Source: RPRB01 sp035501615 (GTDB taxonomy: Bacteria > Myxococcota > Myxococcia > Myxococcales > Myxococcaceae). Taken from it: 64,000 bases of DNA. Below, in pieces: positions 52,960 to 61,845 of the stretch. A model generated the notes under the pieces. It saw only the letters and a program-made list of their open reading frames with translations, was not told where the DNA came from and did not search any database. The stretch is taken from positions 10,251-74,250 of the forward strand of contig DATJVY010000050.1 of assembly GCA_035501615.1 (NCBI GenBank), written 5' to 3'. The position numbers and the translations under genes were made by a program. Positions within the stretch are counted from its first letter, which is position 1. Every line of letters begins with the position of its first letter.

Positions 52960-55467
52960 GTGGAAGCCACGAGCACCGAGCCGTCCAGCGCCACCGGCCT
53001 GAGCACCGCCGAGGCTGGGGCCAGGCTCGCCCGCGAGGGGCCCAACGAGGTGGCGGTGCACGCCCGTGCCTCGGTGCTCCGCCAGCTGCTCGACAGCCTC
53101 TCCAACCCGCTGCTGGCCATCCTCCTCATCGCGGCGGCGGCATCGGCCGTGCTCGGGGAGCAGGTCAACGCCATCCTCGTGACGGCGATGGTTCTGCTCA
53201 GTGCGGCCATCGACTTCGTCCAGTCGTACCGCTCCGCCCGCGCGGTCGAGCGGCTCCGGGCGCAGGTGGCCCCCACCGCGAGCGTGCTCCGCGACGGGCG
53301 CTGGGTGGAGCTTCCCCGCCGGGCGGTGGTGACCGGCGACCTCATCCGCCTCTCCGCCGGCGACCTGGTCCCCGCGGACGCGCGGCTGGTCACCGCCCGG
53401 GCCCTCAACGTGGTCGAGGCGGCGCTGACCGGCGAGTCGCTCCCGGTGGAGAAGGAGGCCGGCTCCCGCGCGACGACCGGCGGCGTCTCGGCCGGCGAGG
53501 TCTACGCCGGCACCTCCGTCGCCAGCGGGACCGGCGAGGCGGTGGTGGAGCGCACCGGAGGCCGGACCCAGCTCGGGGCCATCGCCGCGCGGCTCGCGGA
53601 GCGGCCGCCGACGACCGCGTTCGAGCAGGGGATCCGGGACTTCGGCCTCTTCATCACCCGCACCGTGCTCTTCCTGGTGCTCTTCATCGGCGTGGTGAGC
53701 GTGGCGCTGCACCGGCCGCCGCTCCAGTCGCTGCTCTTCGCGGTGGCGCTGGCGGTGGGCCTCACCCCCGAGTTCCTGCCGATGATCGTCACCGTCACGC
53801 TCGCCGAGGGCGCGGTGCGGATGGCCCGGGCGAAGGTGATCGTCAAGCATCTCCCGTCGATCCAGAACCTGGGGAGCATCGACGTCCTCTGCAGCGACAA
53901 GACCGGAACGCTCACCCGGGGGCAGATGGCCCTGGACCGCGCGGTGGACGGCGCGGGAAGCCCGGCCCCCGGCTCGCTGCGGCTCGCCCGCGTGAACAGC
54001 GCCCTCCAGACCGGGCTGAAGAGCCCACTGGACGACGCCATCCTCGCCGTGCCGGGAGAGGAGATCCGGGGCTGGAAGCGCTGCGACGAGGTGCCCTTCG
54101 ACTTCGAGCGGCGGCGGATGAGCGTCTCCGCCGAGCGCGGGGGCCCGCCACTCCTGATCTGCAAGGGCGCCCCGGAGAGCGTCCTCTCGGTCTGCGGCTG
54201 CTGGCAGACTCCGGACGGGGTGCGCCCCCTCGACGCGGCGGCCCGGGCCACCTGCCACGAGACCGGGCGGGCCCTCGCCGCCCAGGGGCTGCGGGTGATC
54301 GCCGTCGCCTCCCGGACGCTGGAGGCGAACGAGTCCTGCGGCCTCGAGTCCGAGCGCGAGCTCTGCCTGGCCGGCTTCCTGGCCTTCGTCGACCCGCCGC
54401 TCCCGGACGTCGGCGAGACGGTGGAGGCGCTCCGCCGGGACGGGGTGGCGGTGAAGATCCTCTCCGGGGACGACCCGCTGGTCGTCCGGCACGTCTGCGA
54501 CGCCGTGGGGATCGAGAGCGCCGAGGTGGTCCTCGGCGAGGAGCTCGACCGGCTGACCGATCCCGCACTGGGCCAGGTGGCGGAGGCGAACGCGGTGTTC
54601 GCCCGGGTCACTCCCCAGCAGAAGAATCGCATCCTCCTGGCGCTCCGCCGCCGGGGACACGTGGTGGGCTTCCTCGGCGACGGCATCAACGACGCCCCCT
54701 CGCTCCACACCGCCGACGTGGGCATCTCGGTGGCCAGCGCGGTGGACGTCGCCCGGGACGCCGCGGACATCGTGCTCCTCGACCGTGGGCTGGGAGTGCT
54801 CCACGCCGGCATCGTGGAGGGCCGGAAGTCCTTCGGGAACGTCATGAAGTACCTGCTGATGGGGACCAGCTCCAACTTCGGGAACATGCTGAGCATGGCC
54901 GCGGCGTCGGCCTTCCTGCCCTTCCTCCCGATGCTCCCCACCCAGATCCTCCTCAACAACTTCCTCTACGACCTGGCCCAGGTGACCATCCCCAGCGACC
55001 GGGTGGACGCGTCGTTCCTCACCCGGCCCCAGCGCTGGGACCTGCGCGCGGTCCGGCGGTTCATGCTGGTGGTGGGTCCGGTCAGCTCGCTCTACGACTT
55101 CCTGACCTTCTGGATCCTCCTCGACGTCTTCCACGCCTCGGAGCGGCTGTTTCACACCGGCTGGTTCGTCGAGTCGCTCGCCACCCAGGTGCTGGTGGTT
55201 TTCGTCATCCGCACCGCCGGGAACCCGCTCCGGAGCCGACCCAGCCCGCTGCTCGCCCTGACCGCGCTCGTGGTGGTGGTGATCGCGGCGGTGCTGCCCT
55301 GGTCTCCAGCCGCCGGCGCGCTGGGGTTCGAGCCGCTCCCCGGACCGTTCTTCGTCTTCCTCGGGGTGGCCACCGCCACGTACCTGCTGCTCGTCCAGTG
55401 GGTGAAGGCGCGCGTCCTTCCGGCGCTCGCCCGGGCACCGCCGCTGCCCGCCCCGCGGCGCGCCTGA
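52960..55467 (+). CDS. mgtA: Magnesium-type P-type ATPase (MgtA-like)
   Basis: 835 residues from GTG at 52960. Actuator loop TGES (157-160), phosphorylation site DKTGT with Asp313, nucleotide-binding KGAPE, and hinge GDGINDAP are all present. The membrane segment VGLTPEFLPMIVTVTLAEGAVRMA, the KVIVKHLPSIQNLGSIDVLCSDK run and LLNNFLYDLAQVTIPSDRVD follow the P3B magnesium importer type. The first 25 residues are Ser/Thr/Ala-rich and dispensable-looking. Its 256-base upstream region shows no recognised magnesium riboswitch. Confidence 0.9.
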   Translation: MEATSTEPSSATGLSTAEAGARLAREGPNEVAVHARASVLRQLLDSLSNPLLAILLIAAAASAVLGEQVNAILVTAMVLLSAAIDFVQSYRSARAVERLRAQVAPTASVLRDGRWVELPRRAVVTGDLIRLSAGDLVPADARLVTARALNVVEAALTGESLPVEKEAGSRATTGGVSAGEVYAGTSVASGTGEAVVERTGGRTQLGAIAARLAERPPTTAFEQGIRDFGLFITRTVLFLVLFIGVVSVALHRPPLQSLLFAVALAVGLTPEFLPMIVTVTLAEGAVRMARAKVIVKHLPSIQNLGSIDVLCSDKTGTLTRGQMALDRAVDGAGSPAPGSLRLARVNSALQTGLKSPLDDAILAVPGEEIRGWKRCDEVPFDFERRRMSVSAERGGPPLLICKGAPESVLSVCGCWQTPDGVRPLDAAARATCHETGRALAAQGLRVIAVASRTLEANESCGLESERELCLAGFLAFVDPPLPDVGETVEALRRDGVAVKILSGDDPLVVRHVCDAVGIESAEVVLGEELDRLTDPALGQVAEANAVFARVTPQQKNRILLALRRRGHVVGFLGDGINDAPSLHTADVGISVASAVDVARDAADIVLLDRGLGVLHAGIVEGRKSFGNVMKYLLMGTSSNFGNMLSMAAASAFLPFLPMLPTQILLNNFLYDLAQVTIPSDRVDASFLTRPQRWDLRAVRRFMLVVGPVSSLYDFLTFWILLDVFHASERLFHTGWFVESLATQVLVVFVIRTAGNPLRSRPSPLLALTALVVVVIAAVLPWSPAAGALGFEPLPGPFFVFLGVATATYLLLVQWVKARVLPALARAPPLPAPRRA

Positions 55468-55595
55468 GGGAGGGTGCCCGCGCGCGCTGGCGACGGCCAC
55501 CCAGCCGAGCGGCTTCATCGCCCTGGACGACCTGCCGGTGACCGCCGCCCCTCTCCGTCACACCGACGTCACCTGGGAGTGCCATTCGGGAGAGG

Positions 55596-57431
55596 ATGAA
55601 CAGGCCGTCCGTCCCGGTGACGCTCTCCCACCTCGAGTCCCTCGTTCGTGAGGTGGAGCGGGCCACACCCGCGCCCGCGGAGCTGGAGTCGATCGCCCGC
55701 GCGCACCGGGCCGGGGCGGTGAACCTCCGGCACTACCTCGCGCTCCGGAAGCACGATCTCCGGCGTCTGCAGCAGGCGCTGGCCGAGCTCGGGCTGTCGT
55801 CCCTCGGGCGGGCCGAAGGCCACGTCGAGGCGACGCTCCGCGCGGTGTGCGTGGCGCTGCGAGCGCTCGCAGGGCGGCCGCCAGCCGAGACCGTCCTCTC
55901 CGGCCCCGACTTCGCCGAGGGCCGGAGCGGCCTCGCGCGGAACGCCGAGGCGCTGCTCGGCCCGGCTCCCCCCGGCCGGGCGGTGCGGATCATGGTCACC
56001 GCGGACGCCGGCCTCGCGGACGATCCCTCCGCCGTCCGCGAGCTCCTCGGGCGAGGGACGACCATCCTCCGCATCAACTGCGCCCACGACGGGCCCGAGG
56101 TCTGGACCCGCATCGCGGAGCACCTGCGGTCGGCGGAGAAGGCCACCGGGCGCGCCTGCCGCGTCCTCATGGACCTCGGCGGACCGAAGATCCGCACCGG
56201 CCCGCTCATGCCGGGGCCGCCGGTCGTCACCTGGAAGATACGTCGCGACCGCCGCGGGTCGCCGCTCTCGCCGACGACGGTGTGGGTCGTCCCCGCCGGA
56301 GCCCGCGCTCCGCGCATGGGTGCGGTGCTCCCCTTCCCGGCGGAATGGGTCGCCGAGCTCGAGCCCGGAGCCGAGCTCCGCTTCCGCGATGCCCGCGGGC
56401 TGCACCGCGCCCTGCGAATCACCGGCCGCGAGGGCGAGGCGCTTCGGGCGGAGGCGGAGCGGAGGGCGTACGTCGTCCCCGAGACTCGGTTCCACCGTTC
56501 CGATGCCGACCCGGGCGTCTGTCCCGCCGCGCTCCCCCGGGCCGAGCTGCCGATCACCCTCGCCGAGGGCGACGGGCTGATCCTCACCCGCTCGCTCGAG
56601 CCCGGCCGGCCGGAGCTGCGCGACCCCTCGGGCCGGCTGGTCGAGCCCGGTCGGGTGGGGTGCACCGAGCCGGCCCTGTTCTCCCACGTCCGGCCGGGCC
56701 ACCGCGTCCTGCTCGACGACGGGAAGTTCGAGGCCGAGGCGGTGGATGTTCATCCCGACCGGATCTCCCTGCGCATCGTTCGTGGTCCGCGGCCCTCGGG
56801 GAGGCTGGCGAGCGAGAAGGGCATCAACGTGCCCGACACCGCGCTCGAGCTCCCGGCCTTCACCGAGGAGGACCGCCGAGACCTGGCGACGGTCGTCCGG
56901 CTCGCGGATCTGGTGGGGATGTCCTTCGTCCAGCGTCCGGAGGACATCCGCGCCCTGCGCGCCGAGCTGGATCGGCTCGGCGGAGGCCACCTCGGGCTGA
57001 TCCTCAAGATCGAGACCACCCACGCCTTCGCCGCGATGCCGGCGCTGCTCTGGGCGGCGATGGAACACGAGCGGGCGGGAGTGATGATCGCCCGCGGCGA
57101 CCTCGCGGTGGAGTGCGGCTACCAGCGTCTGGCGGAGGTTCAGGAGGAGCTGCTCTGGATCTGCGAGGCGGCACACCTGCCCGCCATCTGGGCCACCCAG
57201 GTGCTCGAGGGGCTGGCGAAGAACGGCGTCCCCAGCAGGGCCGAGGTGACCGACGCGGCGATGGGAGAACGCGCCGAGTGCGTCATGCTCAACAAGGGCC
57301 CGCACATCCTCGACGCGGTCTCGGCCCTGGACGACATCCTCCGCCGGATGGAGGAGCATCAGTCGAAGAAGACGGCGCAGCTCCGGGCCCTCCGCTCCTG
57401 GTCGGTCGGTCCGGGCGGCGACGGCGGCTGA
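55596..57431 (+). CDS. Atypical pyruvate kinase
   Basis: 611 residues, longer than the usual 470-480. The N-terminal ~120 residues form a helical region (LRHYLALRKHDLRRLQQALAELGLSSLGRAEGHVEATLRAV). The TIM-barrel then has LMDLGGPKIRTG, the central catalytic Lys in ILKIETTHAF, GVMIARGDLAVECGY and AIWATQVLEGLAKNGVPSRAEVTDA. The normal C-terminal allosteric domain is missing. The barrel is split by an extra B-domain-like insert (about 200-360). It should make pyruvate from PEP, but regulation must differ. Confidence 0.87.
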   Translation: MNRPSVPVTLSHLESLVREVERATPAPAELESIARAHRAGAVNLRHYLALRKHDLRRLQQALAELGLSSLGRAEGHVEATLRAVCVALRALAGRPPAETVLSGPDFAEGRSGLARNAEALLGPAPPGRAVRIMVTADAGLADDPSAVRELLGRGTTILRINCAHDGPEVWTRIAEHLRSAEKATGRACRVLMDLGGPKIRTGPLMPGPPVVTWKIRRDRRGSPLSPTTVWVVPAGARAPRMGAVLPFPAEWVAELEPGAELRFRDARGLHRALRITGREGEALRAEAERRAYVVPETRFHRSDADPGVCPAALPRAELPITLAEGDGLILTRSLEPGRPELRDPSGRLVEPGRVGCTEPALFSHVRPGHRVLLDDGKFEAEAVDVHPDRISLRIVRGPRPSGRLASEKGINVPDTALELPAFTEEDRRDLATVVRLADLVGMSFVQRPEDIRALRAELDRLGGGHLGLILKIETTHAFAAMPALLWAAMEHERAGVMIARGDLAVECGYQRLAEVQEELLWICEAAHLPAIWATQVLEGLAKNGVPSRAEVTDAAMGERAECVMLNKGPHILDAVSALDDILRRMEEHQSKKTAQLRALRSWSVGPGGDGG

Positions 57432-57489
57432 CCCCTGCTCCCCCATCCGGCCGCTCCCGTGCTAGGGGGGTGCCCCCGAGGAGGAGTTC

Positions 57490-57996
57490 ATGGCGATCCA
57501 GGTCGGACAGCGTGTCCCCGAGGGGACGCTGAGCGAGTTCATCGAGGAGGAGACTCCGGGCTGCGCGCTCGGCCCCAACAACTTCCCGGTGTCGAAGCTC
57601 GTCGCCGGCAAGAAGGTGGTGGTGTTCGGTCTCCCCGGAGCCTTCACCCCGACCTGCTCCGCCAAGCACGTCCCCAGCTACCTGGCCCACTTCGCCGAGC
57701 TGAAGTCCCGCGGCGTCGACGAGATCTGGTGCGTCTCGGTCAACGACGCCTTCGTCATGGGGGCCTGGGGGCGCGATCAGAAGAGCGGCGGGAAGATCCG
57801 CATGCTCGCCGACGGGAGCGCGATCTGGACCAAGGCGCTCGGGCTGGACCAGGACCTCACCCCGAAGGGCATGGGCGTCCGGTCTCTCCGCTACTCGATG
57901 CTGATCGACGACGGGGTGGTGAAGTCGCTCCACATCGAGGCGCCGGGCAAGTTCGAGGTCAGCGACGCCGTGACGATGCTCAAAGATCTCAAGTGA
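57490..57996 (+). CDS. Prx5-type peroxiredoxin
   Basis: 168 residues. The peroxidatic Cys56 is in PGAFTPTCSAKH, the atypical two-Cys/AhpE-Prx5 signature. No glutaredoxin domain is fused. It reduces H2O2 and organic peroxides in the cytosol with a thiol donor. ATG has GAGG 7 bases upstream. Overlaps the DUF962 gene by GTGA. Confidence 0.93.
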   Translation: MAIQVGQRVPEGTLSEFIEEETPGCALGPNNFPVSKLVAGKKVVVFGLPGAFTPTCSAKHVPSYLAHFAELKSRGVDEIWCVSVNDAFVMGAWGRDQKSGGKIRMLADGSAIWTKALGLDQDLTPKGMGVRSLRYSMLIDDGVVKSLHIEAPGKFEVSDAVTMLKDLK

Positions 57997-58325
57997 GCGC
58001 GTCCTCGCCCTTCCGAAGCTTCGCCGACTTCTGGCCCTACTACCTGCGCGAGCACAGCCGCCCGGGAACCCGTGCGCTTCACTTCGTGGGGACCACCCTG
58101 TCGCTCCTCCTCCTCGTCGGGGCGGCGGGGCTCGGCCGGCCGACGCTCCTCGCCGGCGCGCTCGTCGCCGGATACGGCTTCGCGTGGGCGGGCCACTTCC
58201 TCGTCGAGCACAACCGCCCGGCGACCTTCCGCCATCCGCTCTGGTCGCTCGCGGCGGACTGGAAGATGTGGGCCCTGGCGCTCTCCGGGCGGCTGACGCC
58301 CGAGCTTCGGCGCGCCGGGGTCTGA
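57993..58325 (+). CDS. DUF962/Mpo1-like membrane protein
   Basis: 110 residues from GTG (GTGA overlap with the peroxiredoxin). The pattern FRSFADFWPYYLREHSRPGTRALHFVGT and GYGFAWAGHFLVEHNRPATFRHPLWSLAADW is that of the DUF962 family, which includes yeast Mpo1, a 2-hydroxy fatty acid dioxygenase. The conserved His residues of HSRPGTRALH, GH and EHN could bind iron. Two helices anchor it. Confidence 0.88.
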   Translation: MSASSPFRSFADFWPYYLREHSRPGTRALHFVGTTLSLLLLVGAAGLGRPTLLAGALVAGYGFAWAGHFLVEHNRPATFRHPLWSLAADWKMWALALSGRLTPELRRAGV

Positions 58326-58348
58326 GGAGCCACCGACCCGAGCGGGGT

Positions 58349-58367
58349 GGGGTGGACTGCCCACCCC
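58349..58367 (+). terminator. GC hairpin after the DUF962 gene
   Basis: GGGGTGG (58349-58355) and CCACCCC (58361-58367) form a perfect 7-bp stem with loop ACTGC, 24 bases after the stop. No T-run. Probable end of the peroxiredoxin-DUF962 transcript. Confidence 0.45.
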
Positions 58368-58484
58368 CCCGGGGGCCTGCGCCCGTCACGCGGTGGCCCA
58401 CGCGTCGGCGGGCGCTGGAAATCTGCAGTGACGCTCCGGCTTGTTGGATGGGCGTGTGACTTGCTCTGCTGCCGCGCCGGTTCC

Positions 58485-61412
58485 ATGCGCACGTCCGTCC
58501 TCCTCGCCCTCGTGGCGGTGGCTCCGGCCGCCGCGCAGACCCTGAGCCCGGGCGGGCCAGCGAGCACGTTCCAGATCGGGACCTACGTCTCGGGGCTGAA
58601 CCAGCCGACGGACTTCCGCTTCCTCCCTGACGGCCGGGTGGTGATGACCGAGAAGGGCGGGGCGGTGAAGATCCGGCGGACGGACGGCTCGGTGGTCACC
58701 GCCGGCAGCTTCAACGTCGACAGCTCGAGCGAGAAGGGACTGCTCGGGGTCGAGGTCGATCCTCGGTTCGCCACCAACACCTTCCTCTACTTCTACGCCT
58801 CGGACGGGCCGAGCACTGCGAACAAGCACCGCGTGCTCCGGGTGGCGCTCAACCCCGACAACACGCTGCAGTGCACCGGCTCGTGCAGCACCTCGGCAGG
58901 CGTCCTGGTGCTGCTGCAGAACCTCCAGGGCCCCGCCAACCACGACGGCGGCGGGCTGGCCATCGGTCCGGACGGGAAGCTCTACGTGGGGGTGGGAGAC
59001 ACCGGCTCCAACTCCGGGCTGCCGCCGGGGGGAACGATCACCAACTACATCGGGACCTGCCTCACCACGGCCAACGGAAAGGTGCTGCGGATCAACCTCG
59101 ACGGGAGCATCCCCTCCGACAACCCGCTCGCCGCGCCGGGGACGAAGGTCCCGGCCTGTGACGGCAGCCCGGGCAGCGCTCCCGATCCGGGCAACGTCAC
59201 CGGCAGCCCGCGGACCGAGATCTGGTCCTGGGGATTCCGCAACCCCTTCCGCTTCGGGTTCGACCCGCAGACCGGCCGGCTCTGGGTGGGCGACGTGGGC
59301 GAGGTCAGCTACGAGGAAGTGAACCTCGTCACCAAGGGCCAGCACTACGGGTGGCCCTGGCGGGAGGGAACGTACGGCTATCCGGTCACCACCTGCGACA
59401 ACCTCGGCGCGAACGGCGGCGGCGCCGACTGCGTGGACCCCAGCTACTTCTGCGAGCACAACGGCGCGCTGGGCAACAACGACGGAGACTGCCAGAGCAT
59501 CACCGGCGGCCTCTTCGTGGACAGCGCATCGTTCCCCGCGCCGTACCGGGGGCGCTACTTCTTCGGCGACAACGCCAACGGCAACCTCTGGACGCTGAAC
59601 CCCAACGCGAACCGCGACGGCTTCGTGTCCAGCCCGCGGGCGGACTTCGGGACCGGCTTCGGCACCGTGGTCCGCTTCCTGGTGGGTCCGGACGGGAACC
59701 TCTACGTCGCACAGCTGGAGGGGAGCATCCTCGTCGTCTCGGCGCGCCCCGGGGACGGAGGCACCCCGGACGGGGGAGCCCCCGACGCCGGCCCGCCCGA
59801 CGCGGGAGCCCCGGACGCCGGTCCTCGCGGGGACGCCGGCCAGCCGCTCGACGCGGGACCCATCCCCTTCGGCGGAGGAACGCCACCGGGCGGGCTCGCG
59901 GGCGGCGCGCCGTTCCAGGGCCCCGACACGTGCAGGCTCTGTCACTCCAGCGACTCGGTGGACGCCGGGACGCCGTACATGCCCTGGGACAGCTGGGGCG
60001 CCACGATGATGGCCAGCGCCATCCGGGATCCGCTCTTCCAGGCGGCGCTCACCGTCGCCAACCAGGACGTGCTCGGCATCGGGCAGTGGTGCCTGCGCTG
60101 CCACTCGCCCATCTCCTACGTGCGAGGGCACGGCCTCCCGGTGGACGGGAGCGCGCTCGACGCGGTGGACCGGGCCGGGGTGAGCTGCGAGGTCTGCCAC
60201 CGGACTCGCACCGACGCCGGGCTCATCGGCAATGCCCAGCTGACCTTCGAGCCCAGCTTCACCGTCTACGGCCCGTACGCCTCCGCCGACAGCCCCGCCC
60301 ACAACGCGGCGCAGGACCTGGTGGTGAGCCAGAGCCAGCTGTGCGGGCAGTGCCACGAGGTCCGCAATCCCGTCATCCAGCGGAAGGGCGTGCCGGTGGC
60401 GGCCCCGTTCCCCCTCGACACCACCTACTCCGAGTGGCTCCAGTCCGCGTACTCGGGCGGGCCCCAGCCGAAGAGCTGCCAGTCCTGTCACATGGTGCCA
60501 GAGCAAGGGAACCTCCCGGTGGCCAAGGACGGTCCGCTCCGGAGCTCTCCCAGCCGGCACGCCTTCGTGGGAGGAAACGTCTGGGGGCTGGACGCCGTGC
60601 GCGCTGCCGCCCCGGGCGAGCTCGCCGGGCTCGACGCGGCCTTCGCCGCCAACCGGGCCGCCGCAGTGGCGAATCTCCAGGCCGCGGCCCGGGTGGAGAT
60701 CCTCCTGCCCGACGGGCCCATCACCTACGACCAGGAGGTGCAGCTCAAGGTCCGGGTCTACAACCTGACCGGGCACAAGCTCCCGACCGGATACGCCGAC
60801 GGGCGGCGGGTCTTCCTCGAGCTCCGGGTGGCAGGACAGGTGGTGAGCGGCGCCTACGACGGCGACGCGGGCCAGCTGCTGTCCGATCCGCAGCTCGCCG
60901 TGTTCGAGGCGGTGCACGCCCGCGCCGACGGGGGCCTCGACCACCTCGCGCTGCACGACACCATCGTCAAGGACACGCGCATCGAGCCGCTGGGCTTCCA
61001 GCCCGACGAGAACACGATGCCGGTGGGGATCAGCTTCCTCCGCGACGGCGACGGTGGCGTCCTCGGCGCCGCGGAGTGGACGTACCGGGTCCACTTCCCC
61101 TCGACGCTCGACGCGGGGAGCGCCATGGTCGAGGCCCGGCTGTTCCACCAGGCCACCACCCGCGCGTACGTCGAGGCGCTGGCGGAGGCCAACCTGACCG
61201 ACGGCCGGGGCGACACGCTCCACGGCATCTGGGAGGCGACAGGCCGCGCCGCCCCGGTGCTGATGACCACCGGTCAGGCCACGGCCCAGCTCACGGCGGC
61301 CGGCCCGGACGTGACCGGGGGATGCACGTGCCAGAGCACCCGCGGCGGGGCGGCGCTGCTTCCCGCGCTGGCGCTCCTCGTCGGCTGGGCCGCGCGACGG
61401 CGGAGCCGCTGA
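58485..61412 (+). CDS. Exported sugar dehydrogenase-like propeller fused to a pentahaem domain with MYXO-CTERM tail
   Basis: 975 residues from ATG at 58485. Signal peptide ends APAAAQ. Residues about 30-420 are a soluble aldose/sorbosone dehydrogenase-type beta-propeller (FLPDGRVVMTEKGGAVKI, NHDGGGLAIGPDGKLYVGVGDTG, EIWSWGFRNPFRFGFDP, QHYGWPWREG), expected to use PQQ. A Gly/Pro/Asp/Ala repeat linker (about 425-470) leads to a cytochrome domain with CxxCH at 483, 536, 568, 620 and 665. A beta-rich segment follows, and the tail GCTCQSTRGG-(hydrophobic)-RRRSR is MYXO-CTERM-like. It could oxidise sugars at the cell surface and pass electrons straight to its own haems. The exact substrate is unknown. 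Confidence 0.88.
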   Translation: MRTSVLLALVAVAPAAAQTLSPGGPASTFQIGTYVSGLNQPTDFRFLPDGRVVMTEKGGAVKIRRTDGSVVTAGSFNVDSSSEKGLLGVEVDPRFATNTFLYFYASDGPSTANKHRVLRVALNPDNTLQCTGSCSTSAGVLVLLQNLQGPANHDGGGLAIGPDGKLYVGVGDTGSNSGLPPGGTITNYIGTCLTTANGKVLRINLDGSIPSDNPLAAPGTKVPACDGSPGSAPDPGNVTGSPRTEIWSWGFRNPFRFGFDPQTGRLWVGDVGEVSYEEVNLVTKGQHYGWPWREGTYGYPVTTCDNLGANGGGADCVDPSYFCEHNGALGNNDGDCQSITGGLFVDSASFPAPYRGRYFFGDNANGNLWTLNPNANRDGFVSSPRADFGTGFGTVVRFLVGPDGNLYVAQLEGSILVVSARPGDGGTPDGGAPDAGPPDAGAPDAGPRGDAGQPLDAGPIPFGGGTPPGGLAGGAPFQGPDTCRLCHSSDSVDAGTPYMPWDSWGATMMASAIRDPLFQAALTVANQDVLGIGQWCLRCHSPISYVRGHGLPVDGSALDAVDRAGVSCEVCHRTRTDAGLIGNAQLTFEPSFTVYGPYASADSPAHNAAQDLVVSQSQLCGQCHEVRNPVIQRKGVPVAAPFPLDTTYSEWLQSAYSGGPQPKSCQSCHMVPEQGNLPVAKDGPLRSSPSRHAFVGGNVWGLDAVRAAAPGELAGLDAAFAANRAAAVANLQAAARVEILLPDGPITYDQEVQLKVRVYNLTGHKLPTGYADGRRVFLELRVAGQVVSGAYDGDAGQLLSDPQLAVFEAVHARADGGLDHLALHDTIVKDTRIEPLGFQPDENTMPVGISFLRDGDGGVLGAAEWTYRVHFPSTLDAGSAMVEARLFHQATTRAYVEALAEANLTDGRGDTLHGIWEATGRAAPVLMTTGQATAQLTAAGPDVTGGCTCQSTRGGAALLPALALLVGWAARRRSR

Positions 61413-61450
61413 CCTTCCTCCATCGCTGAGCTCTGTCTGAGGCCCGGCCG

Positions 61451-61813
61451 CTACTTCAGGCAGACCGCCTCGACGTTGTTCCCGTCGGGGTCCAGCAGGA
61501 AGGCGGCGTAGTAGCGGGGGCCGTAGTCGGCGCGCGGTCCGGGCTTGCCGTTGTCACGCCCCCCCGCCTCGAGGCCCGCGGCGTGGAAGCGGTCGACGGC
61601 CTGGCGGTCCGGGGCGGTGAAGGCCAGGTGAACGCTCGAGCCCGCGTGCCCGGCCACGCGCGTCAGCCAGAGGGCAGGCACGCCCGGCGGTCCGAGGCCG
61701 GCGCCATCGGCATCGCGGGAGGCGAGGCGGTGGCCCAGGGGGGCGAGCGCAGCCTCGTAGAAGCGAACGGCGGCATCGAGCTTCGCGGTCCTGAGCCCGA
61801 GGTGATCGAACAT
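61451..61813 (-). CDS. VOC-superfamily glyoxalase-like protein
   Basis: 120 residues from ATG at 61813; the long frame upstream is antisense noise. Two beta-alpha-beta-beta-beta modules: MFDHLGLRTAKLDAAVRFYEAALAPLG and FLLDPDGNNVEAVCLK, with metal-ligand candidates His4 and the final Glu. VOC enzymes include glyoxalase I, dioxygenases and resistance proteins. It is transcribed with the AraC gene, with 32 bases between. Confidence 0.87.
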   Translation of the reverse strand: MFDHLGLRTAKLDAAVRFYEAALAPLGHRLASRDADGAGLGPPGVPALWLTRVAGHAGSSVHLAFTAPDRQAVDRFHAAGLEAGGRDNGKPGPRADYGPRYYAAFLLDPDGNNVEAVCLK

Positions 61814-61845
61814 GGTGACGGCAGTCCTCCGTGAGGGTTGAGGCC

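Noticed and set aside
55468..55595. Short peptide-like frame between the ATPase and pyruvate kinase genes
   Set aside because: It lacks a start with a ribosome site and has no family resemblance; the spacer is short and likely just regulatory or neutral.
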